Positions 9,485-18,882 of a DNA stretch of 64,000 bases are shown one piece after another. The stretch is from GCA-2718035 sp964435285. Lineage in GTDB: Bacteria > Bacteroidota > Bacteroidia > Flavobacteriales > TMED113. The position numbers and the translations under genes are program-made. Within the stretch, counting starts at the first letter, position 1; each line of letters begins with the position of its first letter. The notes below the pieces were generated by a model that did not search any database, had not been told where the DNA came from, and saw nothing but the letters and a program-made list of their open reading frames with translations. The DNA is taken from positions 29,192 to 93,191 of the forward strand of contig CAYSYA010000009.1 of assembly GCA_964435285.1 (NCBI GenBank), given 5' to 3'.

Positions 9485-9631
9485 TTTAATCGATTTTGTT
9501 CCTTTTTTAATTGATTTTATTATTTTTTTAATTGATTTTACTATTTTTTTAATTGATTTTAGATTGTTTTTTATTTTTTTCTATAGTATTCGCATTTTTT
9601 TATTCTTTTTTTTAATTGATTTTGATTTTTT
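9485..9631. repeat. Tandem repeat with 21-bp period, degenerate in the middle
   Basis: The core TTTAAT(T/C)GATTTT starts at 9485, 9506, 9527 and 9548, exactly 21 bp apart, and again at 9611, which is three further periods on. The two units between (9569-9610) are degenerate. On the minus strand, the direction of accB, the core reads AAAATCAATTAAA. A period of 21 bp is two turns of B-DNA, so all copies face the same side of the helix, as expected for curved DNA or an array of protein sites. Confidence 0.75.
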
Positions 9632-9649
9632 TTTAAAAAAATTGAATAT

Positions 9650-10648
9650 TTAAGAATTATAAGCCCATTTTAAATAAATGGCTCCCCATGTAAAACCACC
9701 ACCAAATGCAGCTAAAATTATATTATCTCCCTTTTTCATTTTTTTCTCCCACTCCCACAGACATAAGGGTATAGTCGCAGCTGTTGTATTTCCATATTTT
9801 TGAATATTAATCATTATTTTTTTATTGTCTATTCCCATTCTACGAGCAGTCGCATCAATTATTCTTAAATTAGCTTGATGAGGAACCAACCATGATATAT
9901 CTTTTGATTCTAAATTATTTTTCTTCATTATTTCTGCAGCCACATCAGCCATTTTACTTACAGCAAACTTAAAAACAGTCTTACCATCTTGATAAATAAA
10001 ATGTTCTTTATTTTTTACAGTCTCTTTCGTGGCAGGATTTAACGAACCACCGGCTATTTGTTTTAAATACTTTTGACCTGCCCCATCAACTTTAAGGATA
10101 GTATCCAAAATACCAAATTGAGTTTTGGTAGGCTCTAAAAGAACAGCTCCAGCCCCATCTCCAAATATCACACAGGTTTGCCTATCTTCATAATCTACTA
10201 TAGATGACATTTTATCAGCGCCCACAATAATTACTTTCTTACATGCGCCACTTTCTATATAAGAGGAACCTGTTTTAAGCGCAAATAGAAAACCAGAACA
10301 TGCAGCTGACAAATCAAAACCAAAAGCATTCTCAGCACCTATTTCTTCAATAACAATTGCAGCAGTTGAAGGAAAAAGCATGTCAGGGGTTACGGTAGCA
10401 CAAATTATCAAATCTATTTCGCTTGCCTTGATTTTTCTTTTTTTAAGCAACCTTTTAATTGACTGAGATGACATGTGAGCTGTAGCTTTTTCCGGATCTC
10501 TTAAAATTCTTCTTTCTTTTATACCTGTTCTAGTAGTGATCCACTCATCAGAGGTATCAACCATTGATGCTAAATCATCGTTAGTTAATTTTTCATTGGG
10601 AACCCAGCCTGAAACTGCGGTTATAGCACAGGAGTGTAATTTAGACAT
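9650..10648 (-). CDS. fabH: 3-oxoacyl-ACP synthase III
   Basis: FabH condenses acetyl-CoA (or a branched primer) with malonyl-ACP to start fatty-acid synthesis. The 332-residue protein has the catalytic Cys117 in FDLSAACSGF, the His motif WLVPHQANLRI and the Asn motif KYGNTTAATIP; the end AFGGGFTWGAIYLKW is typical. Length is normal. It lies downstream of rpmF in the widespread DUF177-rpmF-fabH order, but plsX, often found between them, is missing here. The accBC genes that supply malonyl-CoA follow after the 360-bp gap. Confidence 0.96.
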   Translation of the reverse strand: MSKLHSCAITAVSGWVPNEKLTNDDLASMVDTSDEWITTRTGIKERRILRDPEKATAHMSSQSIKRLLKKRKIKASEIDLIICATVTPDMLFPSTAAIVIEEIGAENAFGFDLSAACSGFLFALKTGSSYIESGACKKVIIVGADKMSSIVDYEDRQTCVIFGDGAGAVLLEPTKTQFGILDTILKVDGAGQKYLKQIAGGSLNPATKETVKNKEHFIYQDGKTVFKFAVSKMADVAAEIMKKNNLESKDISWLVPHQANLRIIDATARRMGIDNKKIMINIQKYGNTTAATIPLCLWEWEKKMKKGDNIILAAFGGGFTWGAIYLKWAYNS

Positions 10649-10705
10649 AAAATTTATATAAAAATTTATGCTAATAAAGTTATGATTAAACTGTTACGAA
10701 AAAAA

Positions 10706-10882
10706 TTATTCTGAAAATAATTTACCTTTATAATAAATTTTTCCTTCGTGTGTATATGCTCTGTGGTAAACATGAGCCTCTCCGGTTTCCTTACATATAG
10801 ATACAACTTCACTCTTAGCTTTGTAATGAGTTCTTCTTTTGTTTTTTCGAGTTTTGGAAACTCTTCTTTTTGGATGTGCCAT
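10706..10882 (-). CDS. rpmF: 50S ribosomal protein L32
   Basis: A 58-residue basic protein read from the minus strand: it begins MAHPKRRVSKTRKNKRRTHY and ends YYKGKLFSE, which is the L32 family pattern over its full length. L32 is a small component of the large ribosomal subunit. The zinc-binding cysteine pairs found in some L32 proteins are absent; only one Cys is seen (SICKETG). It lies 1 nt downstream of the DUF177 gene, the usual partner, with fabH following, and so is almost certainly co-transcribed with both. Confidence 0.96.
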   Translation of the reverse strand: MAHPKRRVSKTRKNKRRTHYKAKSEVVSICKETGEAHVYHRAYTHEGKIYYKGKLFSE

Positions 10883-10883
10883 A

Positions 10884-11387
10884 TTACTTCTTTTTTAATT
10901 TTTTCTTTAAATAATCTGAAAATAAATTTTTTTTACTTTTTTTTTGATATTTCTCCAAGTTTTTAATTACATCTAAGTTACAATCTTCCAAAGCATGAAC
11001 TTTTGTTTTTGGAATAGAAAAAACAAGAGATTCTTTTAAAACATTCTCAACATTTAGTTGTTCCGAAAGGTGATTTAAATAAATTACATTATGTAATTGA
11101 GGATTGTGGCTTGTTTTTTTTTTTAAGAAAAAAGTTTCGCAAGCCTTAATACTTAAATCTAGAGGGTCTCCACACCTGTCACAATAAGTGTTAATGAGTC
11201 CATTTATTTCAACATCAAGTTGTAAAAATGAATTTTTTTTTTCAATCTCAATTAAAAAATTCACACTATAATTTTCAATCAAAAAAAAATCAGAAAATTC
11301 AAAGAACTTTTTGTCCAAGTTAAAATTTGAAATAGTCTTTTTTCCAAAATGACTAGGAAGGTTAATCAAAAATTTCTTTCTTCCCAT
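10884..11387 (-). CDS. DUF177 (YceD-like) protein
   Basis: A 167-residue YceD/DUF177 protein, the family found immediately upstream of rpmF in most bacteria and linked to 23S rRNA accumulation in other organisms. A central CDRCGDPLDL segment (two cysteines, residues about 69-72) is the family's signature region; the usual second pair of cysteines is not evident. The C-terminus is very Lys-rich. It sits 45 nt downstream of pdxA and 1 nt before rpmF. The function is assigned mainly from the conserved context. Confidence 0.85.
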   Translation of the reverse strand: MGRKKFLINLPSHFGKKTISNFNLDKKFFEFSDFFLIENYSVNFLIEIEKKNSFLQLDVEINGLINTYCDRCGDPLDLSIKACETFFLKKKTSHNPQLHNVIYLNHLSEQLNVENVLKESLVFSIPKTKVHALEDCNLDVIKNLEKYQKKSKKNLFSDYLKKKLKKK

Positions 11388-11432
11388 TATTTAAATTTAA
11401 ATTTGGAAGGCAAATATAACATTTTCTTCTAA

Positions 11433-12434
11433 TTAATTCCTTGCTTCGTATATTTTATTTGCAAAATAAACAGCATTTATAAAAGATTCACAGTTAACCA
11501 TTTTTGAACCTACAATATCAAGAGCAGGTCCATGATCTGGAGAAGTGCGGACAAAATTCATACCAGCTGTAAAGTTTATCCCCCTGTTAAATGATTTCAT
11601 TTTAAACGGTATTAAACCTTGATCATGATACATTGAAAGTACCGCATCAAAATTTTTATATAATTCCTTTCCAAAAAAGGCATCAGCTGAGAAAGGGCCT
11701 GATACTTTAAAATTTTTTTTAGGTAATTCATTTACCAAAGGAATTATTATTTTTTCCTCTTCTTCTCCAATCAGGCCAGAATCTCCCATGTGAGGGTTTA
11801 GTCCCAGTAATGCAACTTTTGGGTAATTAATTTGAAAGTCTTTCTTTAAACTATTTACTAACAAAGTTAACTTAGTTTCAAGCAACTGTTTAGTTAGAAA
11901 TTGTGAAACTTTAGAAATCGGTATGTGATTTGTGGCCGTCGCTACCCTTAATTTATCTGTCAATAAAACCATTAATGTTTCTTTAGACTGTGTAACGTCT
12001 CTTAAATATTCTGTATGACCAATAAATGTTTCCTTGTGACCTAAAAACATATTTGACTTGGTTACAGGCATTGTAACAAGAGCATTGATTTTATTATTTA
12101 TTAAATTTTTTGAGGCGACAGCTAAAGATTGTGAAGCAGCTAAGCCTGATTCGCTTGTGATTTTGCCAGGATTTATTGATAAATGAGAGGGAAAACATTC
12201 ATAAATGTTAATCTGATTTGGTTTTGACTTTTCTAGATTAGATATGACACTATAATTAATTTCATTAACATTTAATAGCTTCATGTAAAACTCAAATGAA
12301 GACTTAGTTGCAAATAATATCAGCTTAAATTTTTCACTTATATTTAAAGTATCTTTAAAAGATTGGATTAACAACTGAAGACCGACTCCATTAAGATCTC
12401 CAGTAGTAATACCTATTTTAGTTAAATTATTCAT
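11433..12434 (-). CDS. pdxA: 4-hydroxythreonine-4-phosphate dehydrogenase
   Basis: PdxA oxidises 4-phosphohydroxy-L-threonine in the DXP-dependent pathway to pyridoxal phosphate. The 333-residue protein starts with KIGITTGDLNGVG, a version of the family's GDPxGIG motif, and has metal-ligand histidines in FIGHTEYLRD and MYHDQGLIPFK, then GINFTAGMNFVRTSPDHGPALDIVG, a strong family signature. Its pathway also needs the DXP made by Dxs, encoded nearby. It lies between pepA and DUF177 on the same strand with short gaps, probably one operon. Confidence 0.95.
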   Translation of the reverse strand: MNNLTKIGITTGDLNGVGLQLLIQSFKDTLNISEKFKLILFATKSSFEFYMKLLNVNEINYSVISNLEKSKPNQINIYECFPSHLSINPGKITSESGLAASQSLAVASKNLINNKINALVTMPVTKSNMFLGHKETFIGHTEYLRDVTQSKETLMVLLTDKLRVATATNHIPISKVSQFLTKQLLETKLTLLVNSLKKDFQINYPKVALLGLNPHMGDSGLIGEEEEKIIIPLVNELPKKNFKVSGPFSADAFFGKELYKNFDAVLSMYHDQGLIPFKMKSFNRGINFTAGMNFVRTSPDHGPALDIVGSKMVNCESFINAVYFANKIYEARN

Positions 12435-12468
12435 TAAATAAAATTTTAAATCTTTATATAGTATTTAT

Positions 12469-13809
12469 TTACAAGTAATCTTTTTTTGAAACCTCTTTTA
12501 TAAATTCACATAATAATCTTACACTAGACCCCGTTCCTCCCTTTGGATATAAAAAATATTTAGAGCTCAAAAATGCAGTACCTGCTATATCTAAATGTAT
12601 CCATGGATACATTTTTTTTTCATTGTTATTCTTAGTAAAGTGCTCCAAAAATTTACCTGCCGTTATGTGCCCAGCATCTGAGGAACCAATATTTTTTAAA
12701 TCCGCTATACTTGACTCTAACTCATTTGAATATTCATCCCAAAAGGGTTGTAATGCTATTCTCTCACTAGTATTCTCTCCACATTTTTCAAGTAGATCAA
12801 ATATCTCTTTATTTACATTACCCATAGCCACAATTCCATACTTTCCAACAGCTCTAACTGCTGCCCCTGTCAATGTAGCCACATCAATAACTAAACTTGG
12901 TTTATATTTTTTAGCGTAATGTAATGCATCTGCAAGAATCATCCTACCTTCTGCATCTGTATTTAAAACTTCAACTGTACTACCATTCATCATAGTAACT
13001 ACATCGCCTGGAACATAGGCATCACCACCAGGTCTATTTTCAACTGCTGGAATCAATCCTACAATATTTATATTTAATTTCATTTTTGAAATTGCGTAAA
13101 TAACTCCAGCAACAGTTGCTGCTCCCCCCATATCACTTTTCATACAATCCATTGAGTTCGGCGTAGGCTTTAAACTTAAACCTCCAGTGTCATAGACTAC
13201 TCCTTTCCCTACTAAAACGATTGGTTTTTTTTGTTTCTTATTTGGCGTATAAGTTATTATATTAAAAGTGGGGGGATTGACAGATCCTTTATTAACACTT
13301 AAAACCCCTCCCATACCTAAGGATTCTATTTTCTTTTGATTAAAAACTTCTAATTGAAAATAAGAAGTTTCTGAGGCTGTTTTTAATTCTTTTGATAATT
13401 GCTGTGCTGTTAAATATGATAGAGGTTCATTTACTAGGTCCCTGGCAAAAAAAACCCCATCAATAATTTCTTTTTTAAAAAATTTATTCTTTGGGTACTT
13501 AATTTTAAAGTTTGGCTTTTTGTTTTTTTTATACTTTTCGAATTTATAATTTAACAATAAAATGCTCTCTAAGAAAACTGCGACTTTTTTTTTATTTTTT
13601 ACTTTATCAATTATTTCTATTTCTAATTTTTTTCCAATTAATTTGTGAGCAAGAAAATCAACTTGTCTTCTTTCAACTGCTTTAAGCCAATCAAAAATTT
13701 TAACAGCTTCTTTTCTAATTTCTAAAAATGTTCCAATTAAAGGGACTACAACTTTATTTAGTTCAGGCTTTAAATTTTTTTTTTTGTCGGATAAATATAT
13801 TTTTATCAT
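12469..13809 (-). CDS. pepA: Leucyl aminopeptidase (M17 family)
   Basis: A zinc/manganese aminopeptidase that removes N-terminal residues from peptides in the cytoplasm. The M17 signature NTDAEGRMILADAL is intact, as are VGKGVVYDTGGLSLKPT and MDCMKSDMGGAATVAG that supply metal ligands and the catalytic Lys. I chose the ATG at 13809 (446 residues, MIKIYLS). An in-frame ATG at 13833 would add eight residues but lies inside the 16-bp inverted repeat, making it a less likely start. It leads the pdxA-DUF177-rpmF-fabH run on the minus strand and is divergent from ribE. Confidence 0.93.
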   Translation of the reverse strand: MIKIYLSDKKKNLKPELNKVVVPLIGTFLEIRKEAVKIFDWLKAVERRQVDFLAHKLIGKKLEIEIIDKVKNKKKVAVFLESILLLNYKFEKYKKNKKPNFKIKYPKNKFFKKEIIDGVFFARDLVNEPLSYLTAQQLSKELKTASETSYFQLEVFNQKKIESLGMGGVLSVNKGSVNPPTFNIITYTPNKKQKKPIVLVGKGVVYDTGGLSLKPTPNSMDCMKSDMGGAATVAGVIYAISKMKLNINIVGLIPAVENRPGGDAYVPGDVVTMMNGSTVEVLNTDAEGRMILADALHYAKKYKPSLVIDVATLTGAAVRAVGKYGIVAMGNVNKEIFDLLEKCGENTSERIALQPFWDEYSNELESSIADLKNIGSSDAGHITAGKFLEHFTKNNNEKKMYPWIHLDIAGTAFLSSKYFLYPKGGTGSSVRLLCEFIKEVSKKDYL

Positions 13810-13822
13810 AATCTTATTAGTA

Positions 13823-13862
13823 AATTTATTCATCTAAAGTAATTATTTTAGATGAATAAATT
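13823..13862. repeat. Perfect 16-bp inverted repeat between pepA and ribE
   Basis: AATTTATTCATCTAAA (13823-13838) is repeated exactly in inverse at 13847-13862 with an 8-nt spacer. It sits in the short divergent promoter region, 11 nt before the ribE start codon. It could be an operator for a dimeric regulator controlling either gene, or a strong hairpin in the 5' leader of the ribE mRNA. Confidence 0.85.
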
Positions 13863-13873
13863 AAAAAAATAAT

Positions 13874-14473
13874 ATGTTCTCAGGAATCATTGAAACTATA
13901 GGCGAAGTAATTAAGGTAGAAAATGATTTATCTAATTTTAATATTAATATTTCATCAAAATTTTCTAGTGAATTGTCCGTTGGAGAAAGTGTGGCTCACA
14001 ATGGAGTCTGTTTAACTGTAACTGAAATTAAAGGAGATATATACAAAGTAAACTGCGTTAAAGAGACATTAAATAAAACAAACTTGGGGAAAATTCAAGT
14101 TGGCAATAAAATAAATTTAGAACGTAGTTTAATGGTTAATTCCCGAATTAGTGGACATTTTGTTCAAGGTCATGTAGACTGCATAGGAAAATGCTGCTTC
14201 ATTAATAAAGAAAAGGGAAATATTTTTTTAAGATTTACTTTTCCAAAAAAATTCCAAAATTTAATTTTTGAAAAAGGATCTATTTGTGTAAATGGAGTTA
14301 GTCTAACTATTTCAAAAATTAATGATATTGAGCTATTTTTTGAAGTTTGTATAGTACCACATACTTACGTTGAAACAATATTTCAATACATTCAGCTAAA
14401 TGAAGATGTAAATCTTGAATTTGATATGCTTGCTAAGCAAATTAATAGAACAACTAGTCTTTTAAAATTGTAA
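13874..14473 (+). CDS. ribE: Riboflavin synthase (alpha subunit)
   Basis: Converts two 6,7-dimethyl-8-ribityllumazines into riboflavin and a pyrimidine. The 199-residue protein shows the family's internal duplication: MFSGIIETIGEV...VAHNGVCLTVTEI in the first lumazine-binding domain and MVNSRISGHFVQGHVDCIG...ICVNGVSLTISKI in the second. Length is typical. No FMN riboswitch is seen upstream; instead a perfect inverted repeat ends 11 nt before the start. The 3' end overlaps the convergent T9SS gene by 20 nt. Confidence 0.95.
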   Translation: MFSGIIETIGEVIKVENDLSNFNINISSKFSSELSVGESVAHNGVCLTVTEIKGDIYKVNCVKETLNKTNLGKIQVGNKINLERSLMVNSRISGHFVQGHVDCIGKCCFINKEKGNIFLRFTFPKKFQNLIFEKGSICVNGVSLTISKINDIELFFEVCIVPHTYVETIFQYIQLNEDVNLEFDMLAKQINRTTSLLKL

Positions 14474-16943
14474 TATGACCTGTGTAATATTCTTTTTGAT
14501 TTTGAGCTTGATTAAAGACATCTAACACATAATAATATATTCCGTCGTTAACAAGTTTTTTTTCAGAGCTTTCCGAATAATCTCTAATGTAACTATCTAA
14601 TATAACCTCTCCATCCCACCAAACGTCATTTAGACCATAATCACTTTCAACATAAACTACACTTCCCCATCTATTAAACACAGTAAACAAGCTATTAGTA
14701 TAGATACTTGGGTCAAGTCCTTCAATTATAAACTCATCATTAATACCGTCATTATTTGGGGTAATTACATTAGGTAAAACTAACTCACAAGAAAAGCCAA
14801 CTTCAATATACGAATCAGTATTACAAGCTGTATATTGAAATATGTAAATTCCATAATCCGGAACAGTAACTTGGACTTCTGGCGACCATTGATCTGAAAA
14901 AATAACGCCAGTTGGGCCAAAGATTTGAGTCCACGGTCCTCCGTTCTCTGCTTCTGTGTAAGCAACTAATTCAGCTGACAAAACACAATCTTGATGCTGT
15001 GGCCCAATAACCGTAGGTTCGTCAGGAGCAAACGTTATTGGAATAATGTCGTAAGAATCACAAGCTTCAAACATAAACTGATATGTTCCATATTGATTCA
15101 CGGTAACGTTAGTATTTAAACTATTGGGAGAGTCAAAAATAACATCAGAACCATTAGGACTACTATACAAAGACCAACCGACTATATTTTCTATAAAATT
15201 AACTTCTAACTCTGTTTGAAAGTCACAGTAAACTGGCTCTTGTGTAATTATTTCTGGGGATTCTGTGACAAATTCAACTGTGACAGTTTGAGAGCCTGCG
15301 CACCCCATAAAATTAAAATTGTAAGTACCGTATTGATCTACTACAACAGAGGTTGATAAATTATTGGGTGTTGAAAAAGTAATATTTCCAGGACCTGTCC
15401 CAGACCAAACCATAACATCCCCTTCAACATTGGCATTTAAATTAGTACTTAAAAGACAAGATATCGGTGTTGAAGGTTGAGTTATAACAGGGTTACCATC
15501 CAAAACAGTAATTGAAATTTGATCAGTGTTGGTTCCGCACTCGTTTGTCACATTCCATTGAAAAATATTTTCACCAATAGAGAGCCCGGAAACTGTTGAT
15601 TGTGGGTTATTGATATCTTCTATTACACCATTACCAGTAATTAACTCCCATTGTCCAAAATTATCTAAGGATTGTGGGGTGATAGCGGAAAAAGTTGAAA
15701 AAGTTGAGCAAATTTCTTGATTTTCTCCCGCAAAAGCCTCTTCTGGCATGGTGCCATCCATTTCAACAATTATATTTTCTTCATCAAAACATCCCAAAGG
15801 AGTTGATACACTTAGCGTGTATTGACCGGGCGGAATATTATTTAAAATATCTGTATTCTGAGATAATGTTTCTTGAACTACTATTCCATTCTCATTTGTC
15901 CAAATAAAATCGAACGGACCGGTTCCTGAAGGGGTAGCTAAAATTTGACCATCAGGATTAGTTTCCCAACCACAAGAAGCTGGTGTTGACGAATAATCAA
16001 TAGCTATTTCTTCAAAAAATATATTGACCTCATCTTGAACAGTTCCTCCACCAAAACCTGAACACCCACCCCCCTCACATAGTTGCGCTTGAGCATAATA
16101 AGTAGTCGATTCGGTTGGGTTAATAGTTAAAGAATTTCCTTCACCTACAACATTTCCATCAACATCAAGCCAAGTTACAACGTTTCCTGTAATAACAGGT
16201 TGATAGGGTATTTGCTGAATTATATAATCATTAGCACCATTTGGGGTAAATCTATAACCATCTTCCAAGGCTGTCCATTGATTTGGGAAATTTCTTTCAA
16301 TTCCATCAGGACCGGTTACAACATTAGCAACTGTACCGTTATTATTATGTAAAGCATGTATTGCCGCACCATCATTCCATGTTTCACATAAAGGTTTTTC
16401 TGAAATGTGCGTTTCTATAATATTACTAGTTTCAAATAATTTTATCTGACTTGTATAGCATATATCAGTGCAAGAAAACATTGGTATAGCACAAAATGTC
16501 ACTGTAAATACTCGGTTCGGTGCTTCACCAGATAAACTGTATTGAATATTACCGCCAATACCTGGATTTATATCCTGCCATGGACATAAAATAGAATTTA
16601 ATGGAGCATCAAAATTATTTGGGACAGCTGCACCAATATTCCATCCAGAGTATCCATTAGCATTTCCAGTGTCAAAGGATATATAATTATTAGAGGAAAT
16701 AACACACTGATTGTAAACATTACCATAAAATTCAAAGTTAAAACCTAAATTAACAACTCCCCCAAAAGTATCATCACTAGAAATACCAGTATCAGTACCA
16801 TCTATACCGTTAGCAGTTGCTTCTAAAGTAACTTCTGTTTGTTCACATAAATAAATATCATCAGTAGCTACAATTTGAGCAACCATAATATTAGATATCA
16901 TATAAAAAAATATTAATACTTGAAATCCTAAGTACTTTAGCAT
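14454..16943 (-). CDS. Large secreted protein with T9SS type B sorting domain
   Basis: An 829-residue exported protein. A signal peptide (residues 1-22, ending MVAQ) is followed by a region of about 230 residues (GGVVNLGFNFEFYGNVYNQC...NGANDYIIQQ) typical of surface beta-sandwich domains, then SprB/PKD-like Ig segments with repeated GTY-(N/Q)-F-x-F-x-x-C patterns. The last 90 residues, beginning LPNVITPNNDGINDEFIIEGL and including VFNRWGSVVY and DGIYYYVLDVF, are the gliding-motility-associated type B sorting domain. Adhesin or gliding-related surface protein is the likely broad role; the ligand is unknown. Confidence 0.88.
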   Translation of the reverse strand: MLKYLGFQVLIFFYMISNIMVAQIVATDDIYLCEQTEVTLEATANGIDGTDTGISSDDTFGGVVNLGFNFEFYGNVYNQCVISSNNYISFDTGNANGYSGWNIGAAVPNNFDAPLNSILCPWQDINPGIGGNIQYSLSGEAPNRVFTVTFCAIPMFSCTDICYTSQIKLFETSNIIETHISEKPLCETWNDGAAIHALHNNNGTVANVVTGPDGIERNFPNQWTALEDGYRFTPNGANDYIIQQIPYQPVITGNVVTWLDVDGNVVGEGNSLTINPTESTTYYAQAQLCEGGGCSGFGGGTVQDEVNIFFEEIAIDYSSTPASCGWETNPDGQILATPSGTGPFDFIWTNENGIVVQETLSQNTDILNNIPPGQYTLSVSTPLGCFDEENIIVEMDGTMPEEAFAGENQEICSTFSTFSAITPQSLDNFGQWELITGNGVIEDINNPQSTVSGLSIGENIFQWNVTNECGTNTDQISITVLDGNPVITQPSTPISCLLSTNLNANVEGDVMVWSGTGPGNITFSTPNNLSTSVVVDQYGTYNFNFMGCAGSQTVTVEFVTESPEIITQEPVYCDFQTELEVNFIENIVGWSLYSSPNGSDVIFDSPNSLNTNVTVNQYGTYQFMFEACDSYDIIPITFAPDEPTVIGPQHQDCVLSAELVAYTEAENGGPWTQIFGPTGVIFSDQWSPEVQVTVPDYGIYIFQYTACNTDSYIEVGFSCELVLPNVITPNNDGINDEFIIEGLDPSIYTNSLFTVFNRWGSVVYVESDYGLNDVWWDGEVILDSYIRDYSESSEKKLVNDGIYYYVLDVFNQAQNQKEYYTGHITILKD

Positions 16944-16971
16944 GTGAAATTTTTATTTGAGTTATATAAAA

Positions 16972-16979
16972 CAAATATA
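16972..16979 (-). promoter_or_regulatory. Candidate -7 promoter element of the T9SS type B gene
   Basis: TATATTTG on the minus strand fits the TAnnTTTG consensus and would give a leader of about 20 nt before the start codon at 16943. No clear -33 TTG is visible at the standard distance. Confidence 0.3.
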
Positions 16980-17015
16980 GTTATTAAAATAGAAGTATAT
17001 ATAGAATTAAAAAAG

Positions 17016-17023
17016 TAGTTTTG
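17016..17023 (+). promoter_or_regulatory. Candidate -7 promoter element of lepA
   Basis: TAGTTTTG fits TAnnTTTG and lies 18 nt before the lepA start codon. A -33 TTG is not evident, so the call rests on one element and its position. Confidence 0.3.
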
Positions 17024-17041
17024 TAATCTTTATAATTAATC

Positions 17042-18844
17042 ATGTCTAACAAACAAATTTATATTAGAAATTTCTGTATTATTGCTCATATTGACCATGG
17101 TAAAAGCACTTTGGCTGATAGACTTTTAGAATACACTGAAACAATTGAAAAGAAAAATCTTCAAAATCAGTTGTTGGACAACATGGATTTAGAAAGAGAG
17201 CGTGGTATAACTATAAAAAGTCATGCAATTCAAATGCAAACAAAGCAAAATAATCAAAATTATTGCTTAAACCTAATTGATACCCCTGGTCACGTAGATT
17301 TTTCATATGAGGTTTCAAGATCAATTGCAGCTTGTGAAGGTGCGCTTCTAGTGGTTGATGCCGCTCAAGGAATTCAGGCACAAACAATATCAAATCTTTA
17401 TTTAGCATTAGAGAATGATTTAGAAATAATTCCTGTTTTAAATAAAGTGGATTTAGATAGCGCAAACCCTGAAGAGGTCTCAGATCAAATAATTGATTTA
17501 ATTGGTTGTAAAAATGAAGAGATTATTTGGACTTCTGGAAAAACAGGGCTGGGTATAGATTTACTAATTAAAACAATTATAGATAAAATACCAGCGCCAA
17601 AAGGAGAATTGAACTCACCATTACAAGCCTTAATATTTGACTCTGTTTACAATCCATTTAGAGGCATAGAAGCATATTTCAAAGTTGTTAATGGCAGCAT
17701 TTCAAAAGGGGAAAAAGTAAAATTTTTTGCTACAGGAAAATCTTACAATGCTGATGAGGTTGGAATATTAAAATTCAAACAAGAAAAAAGTGAAACTATT
17801 TCTACGGGAAATGTTGGATATATTATCTCTGGAATTAAAGATGCTAATGAAGTTAAAGTAGGTGACACAATAACTTCGTATGAAAATCCATGCGAAAAGC
17901 CAATTGAAGGTTTCGAAGATGTAAAGCCGATGGTATTCGCTGGAATATACCCTGTTGATACAGATGACTACGAGGAGTTAAGAAACTCTATGGAAAAATT
18001 AAAGTTAAACGATGCATCTCTTACGTTTGAACCAGAATCCTCAATGGCTTTAGGATTTGGTTTTCGTTGTGGGTTCTTAGGAATGTTGCATATGGAAATT
18101 ATTCAGGAACGATTAGATAGAGAATTTAATATGAATGTAATAACTACTGTTCCTAATGTTTCTTATTACGCACACACTAAAAAAGGTGATGTTATTCAAG
18201 TTAATAACCCATCAGATTTACCTGAAGCTAACCATTTAGAAAAAGTTGAAGAACCATTTATTAAAGCACAAATAATTACAGACAGTCAATTTATTGGACC
18301 TATAATGACACTCTGTATTGAAAAAAGGGGTGTGTTAAAGAATCAAGTATACATAACCACAAACAGAGTGGAAATTTCTTTAGAAATGCCATTATCTGAA
18401 ATTGTATTTGATTTTTATGATAGACTTAAGAGTATTTCAAAAGGATACGCTTCTTTTGATTACCAACCATTAAACATGCAAATTACTCATTTAACAAAAG
18501 TAGATATTCTACTTAATGGTGATCAGGTAGATGCATTATCTTCTTTAATTCACAGAGACAACGCCTACAACATTGGAAAAAAAATGTGCGTCAAACTAAA
18601 AACTTTAATTCCAAGACAACAGTTTGACATAGCGATTCAGGGCGCCATAGGTTCTAAGATAATTGCAAGGGAAACAGTTAAAGCTGTTAGGAAAGATGTA
18701 ACGGCAAGGTGCTATGGAGGAGATATCACTAGAAAAAGAAAATTATTAGAAAAACAAAAAAAGGGTAAAAAGAAAATGAAGCAACTTGGTAACGTTGAAA
18801 TCCCTCAATCCGCTTTTTTAGCTGTATTAAAATTAAATGAATAG
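17042..18844 (+). CDS. lepA: Translation elongation factor 4 (LepA)
   Basis: A ribosome-associated GTPase related to EF-G, proposed to act in back-translocation and 30S biogenesis. The 600-residue protein has the G1 motif AHIDHGKST, G2/switch RGITIKSH, G3 DTPGHVDF and G4 NKVD, followed by the LepA-specific FGFRCGFLGMLHMEIIQERL and the C-terminal RRKDVTARCYGGDITRKRKLLEKQKKGKKKM-like region (seen here as VTARCYGGDITRKRK). Normal length and complete. Starts a co-directional run with the small tail protein, yebC and purD. Confidence 0.97.
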   Translation: MSNKQIYIRNFCIIAHIDHGKSTLADRLLEYTETIEKKNLQNQLLDNMDLERERGITIKSHAIQMQTKQNNQNYCLNLIDTPGHVDFSYEVSRSIAACEGALLVVDAAQGIQAQTISNLYLALENDLEIIPVLNKVDLDSANPEEVSDQIIDLIGCKNEEIIWTSGKTGLGIDLLIKTIIDKIPAPKGELNSPLQALIFDSVYNPFRGIEAYFKVVNGSISKGEKVKFFATGKSYNADEVGILKFKQEKSETISTGNVGYIISGIKDANEVKVGDTITSYENPCEKPIEGFEDVKPMVFAGIYPVDTDDYEELRNSMEKLKLNDASLTFEPESSMALGFGFRCGFLGMLHMEIIQERLDREFNMNVITTVPNVSYYAHTKKGDVIQVNNPSDLPEANHLEKVEEPFIKAQIITDSQFIGPIMTLCIEKRGVLKNQVYITTNRVEISLEMPLSEIVFDFYDRLKSISKGYASFDYQPLNMQITHLTKVDILLNGDQVDALSSLIHRDNAYNIGKKMCVKLKTLIPRQQFDIAIQGAIGSKIIARETVKAVRKDVTARCYGGDITRKRKLLEKQKKGKKKMKQLGNVEIPQSAFLAVLKLNE

Positions 18845-18882
18845 TTTTATTATATTTGTTGACTAATTTAAAACCAGAAAAA

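Larger units (their letters stand above)
9290..9649. other. 360-bp intergenic region upstream of accB
   Basis: The longest gap in this part of the window. It is extremely AT-rich, full of A and T runs on both strands, with no credible reading frame on either strand. It contains the 21-bp-period repeat array at 9485-9631 and a TAnnTTTG-type element at 9406-9413 (minus strand). The probable role is promoter and regulatory region for accB-accC, and termination region for fabH. Confidence 0.6.
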
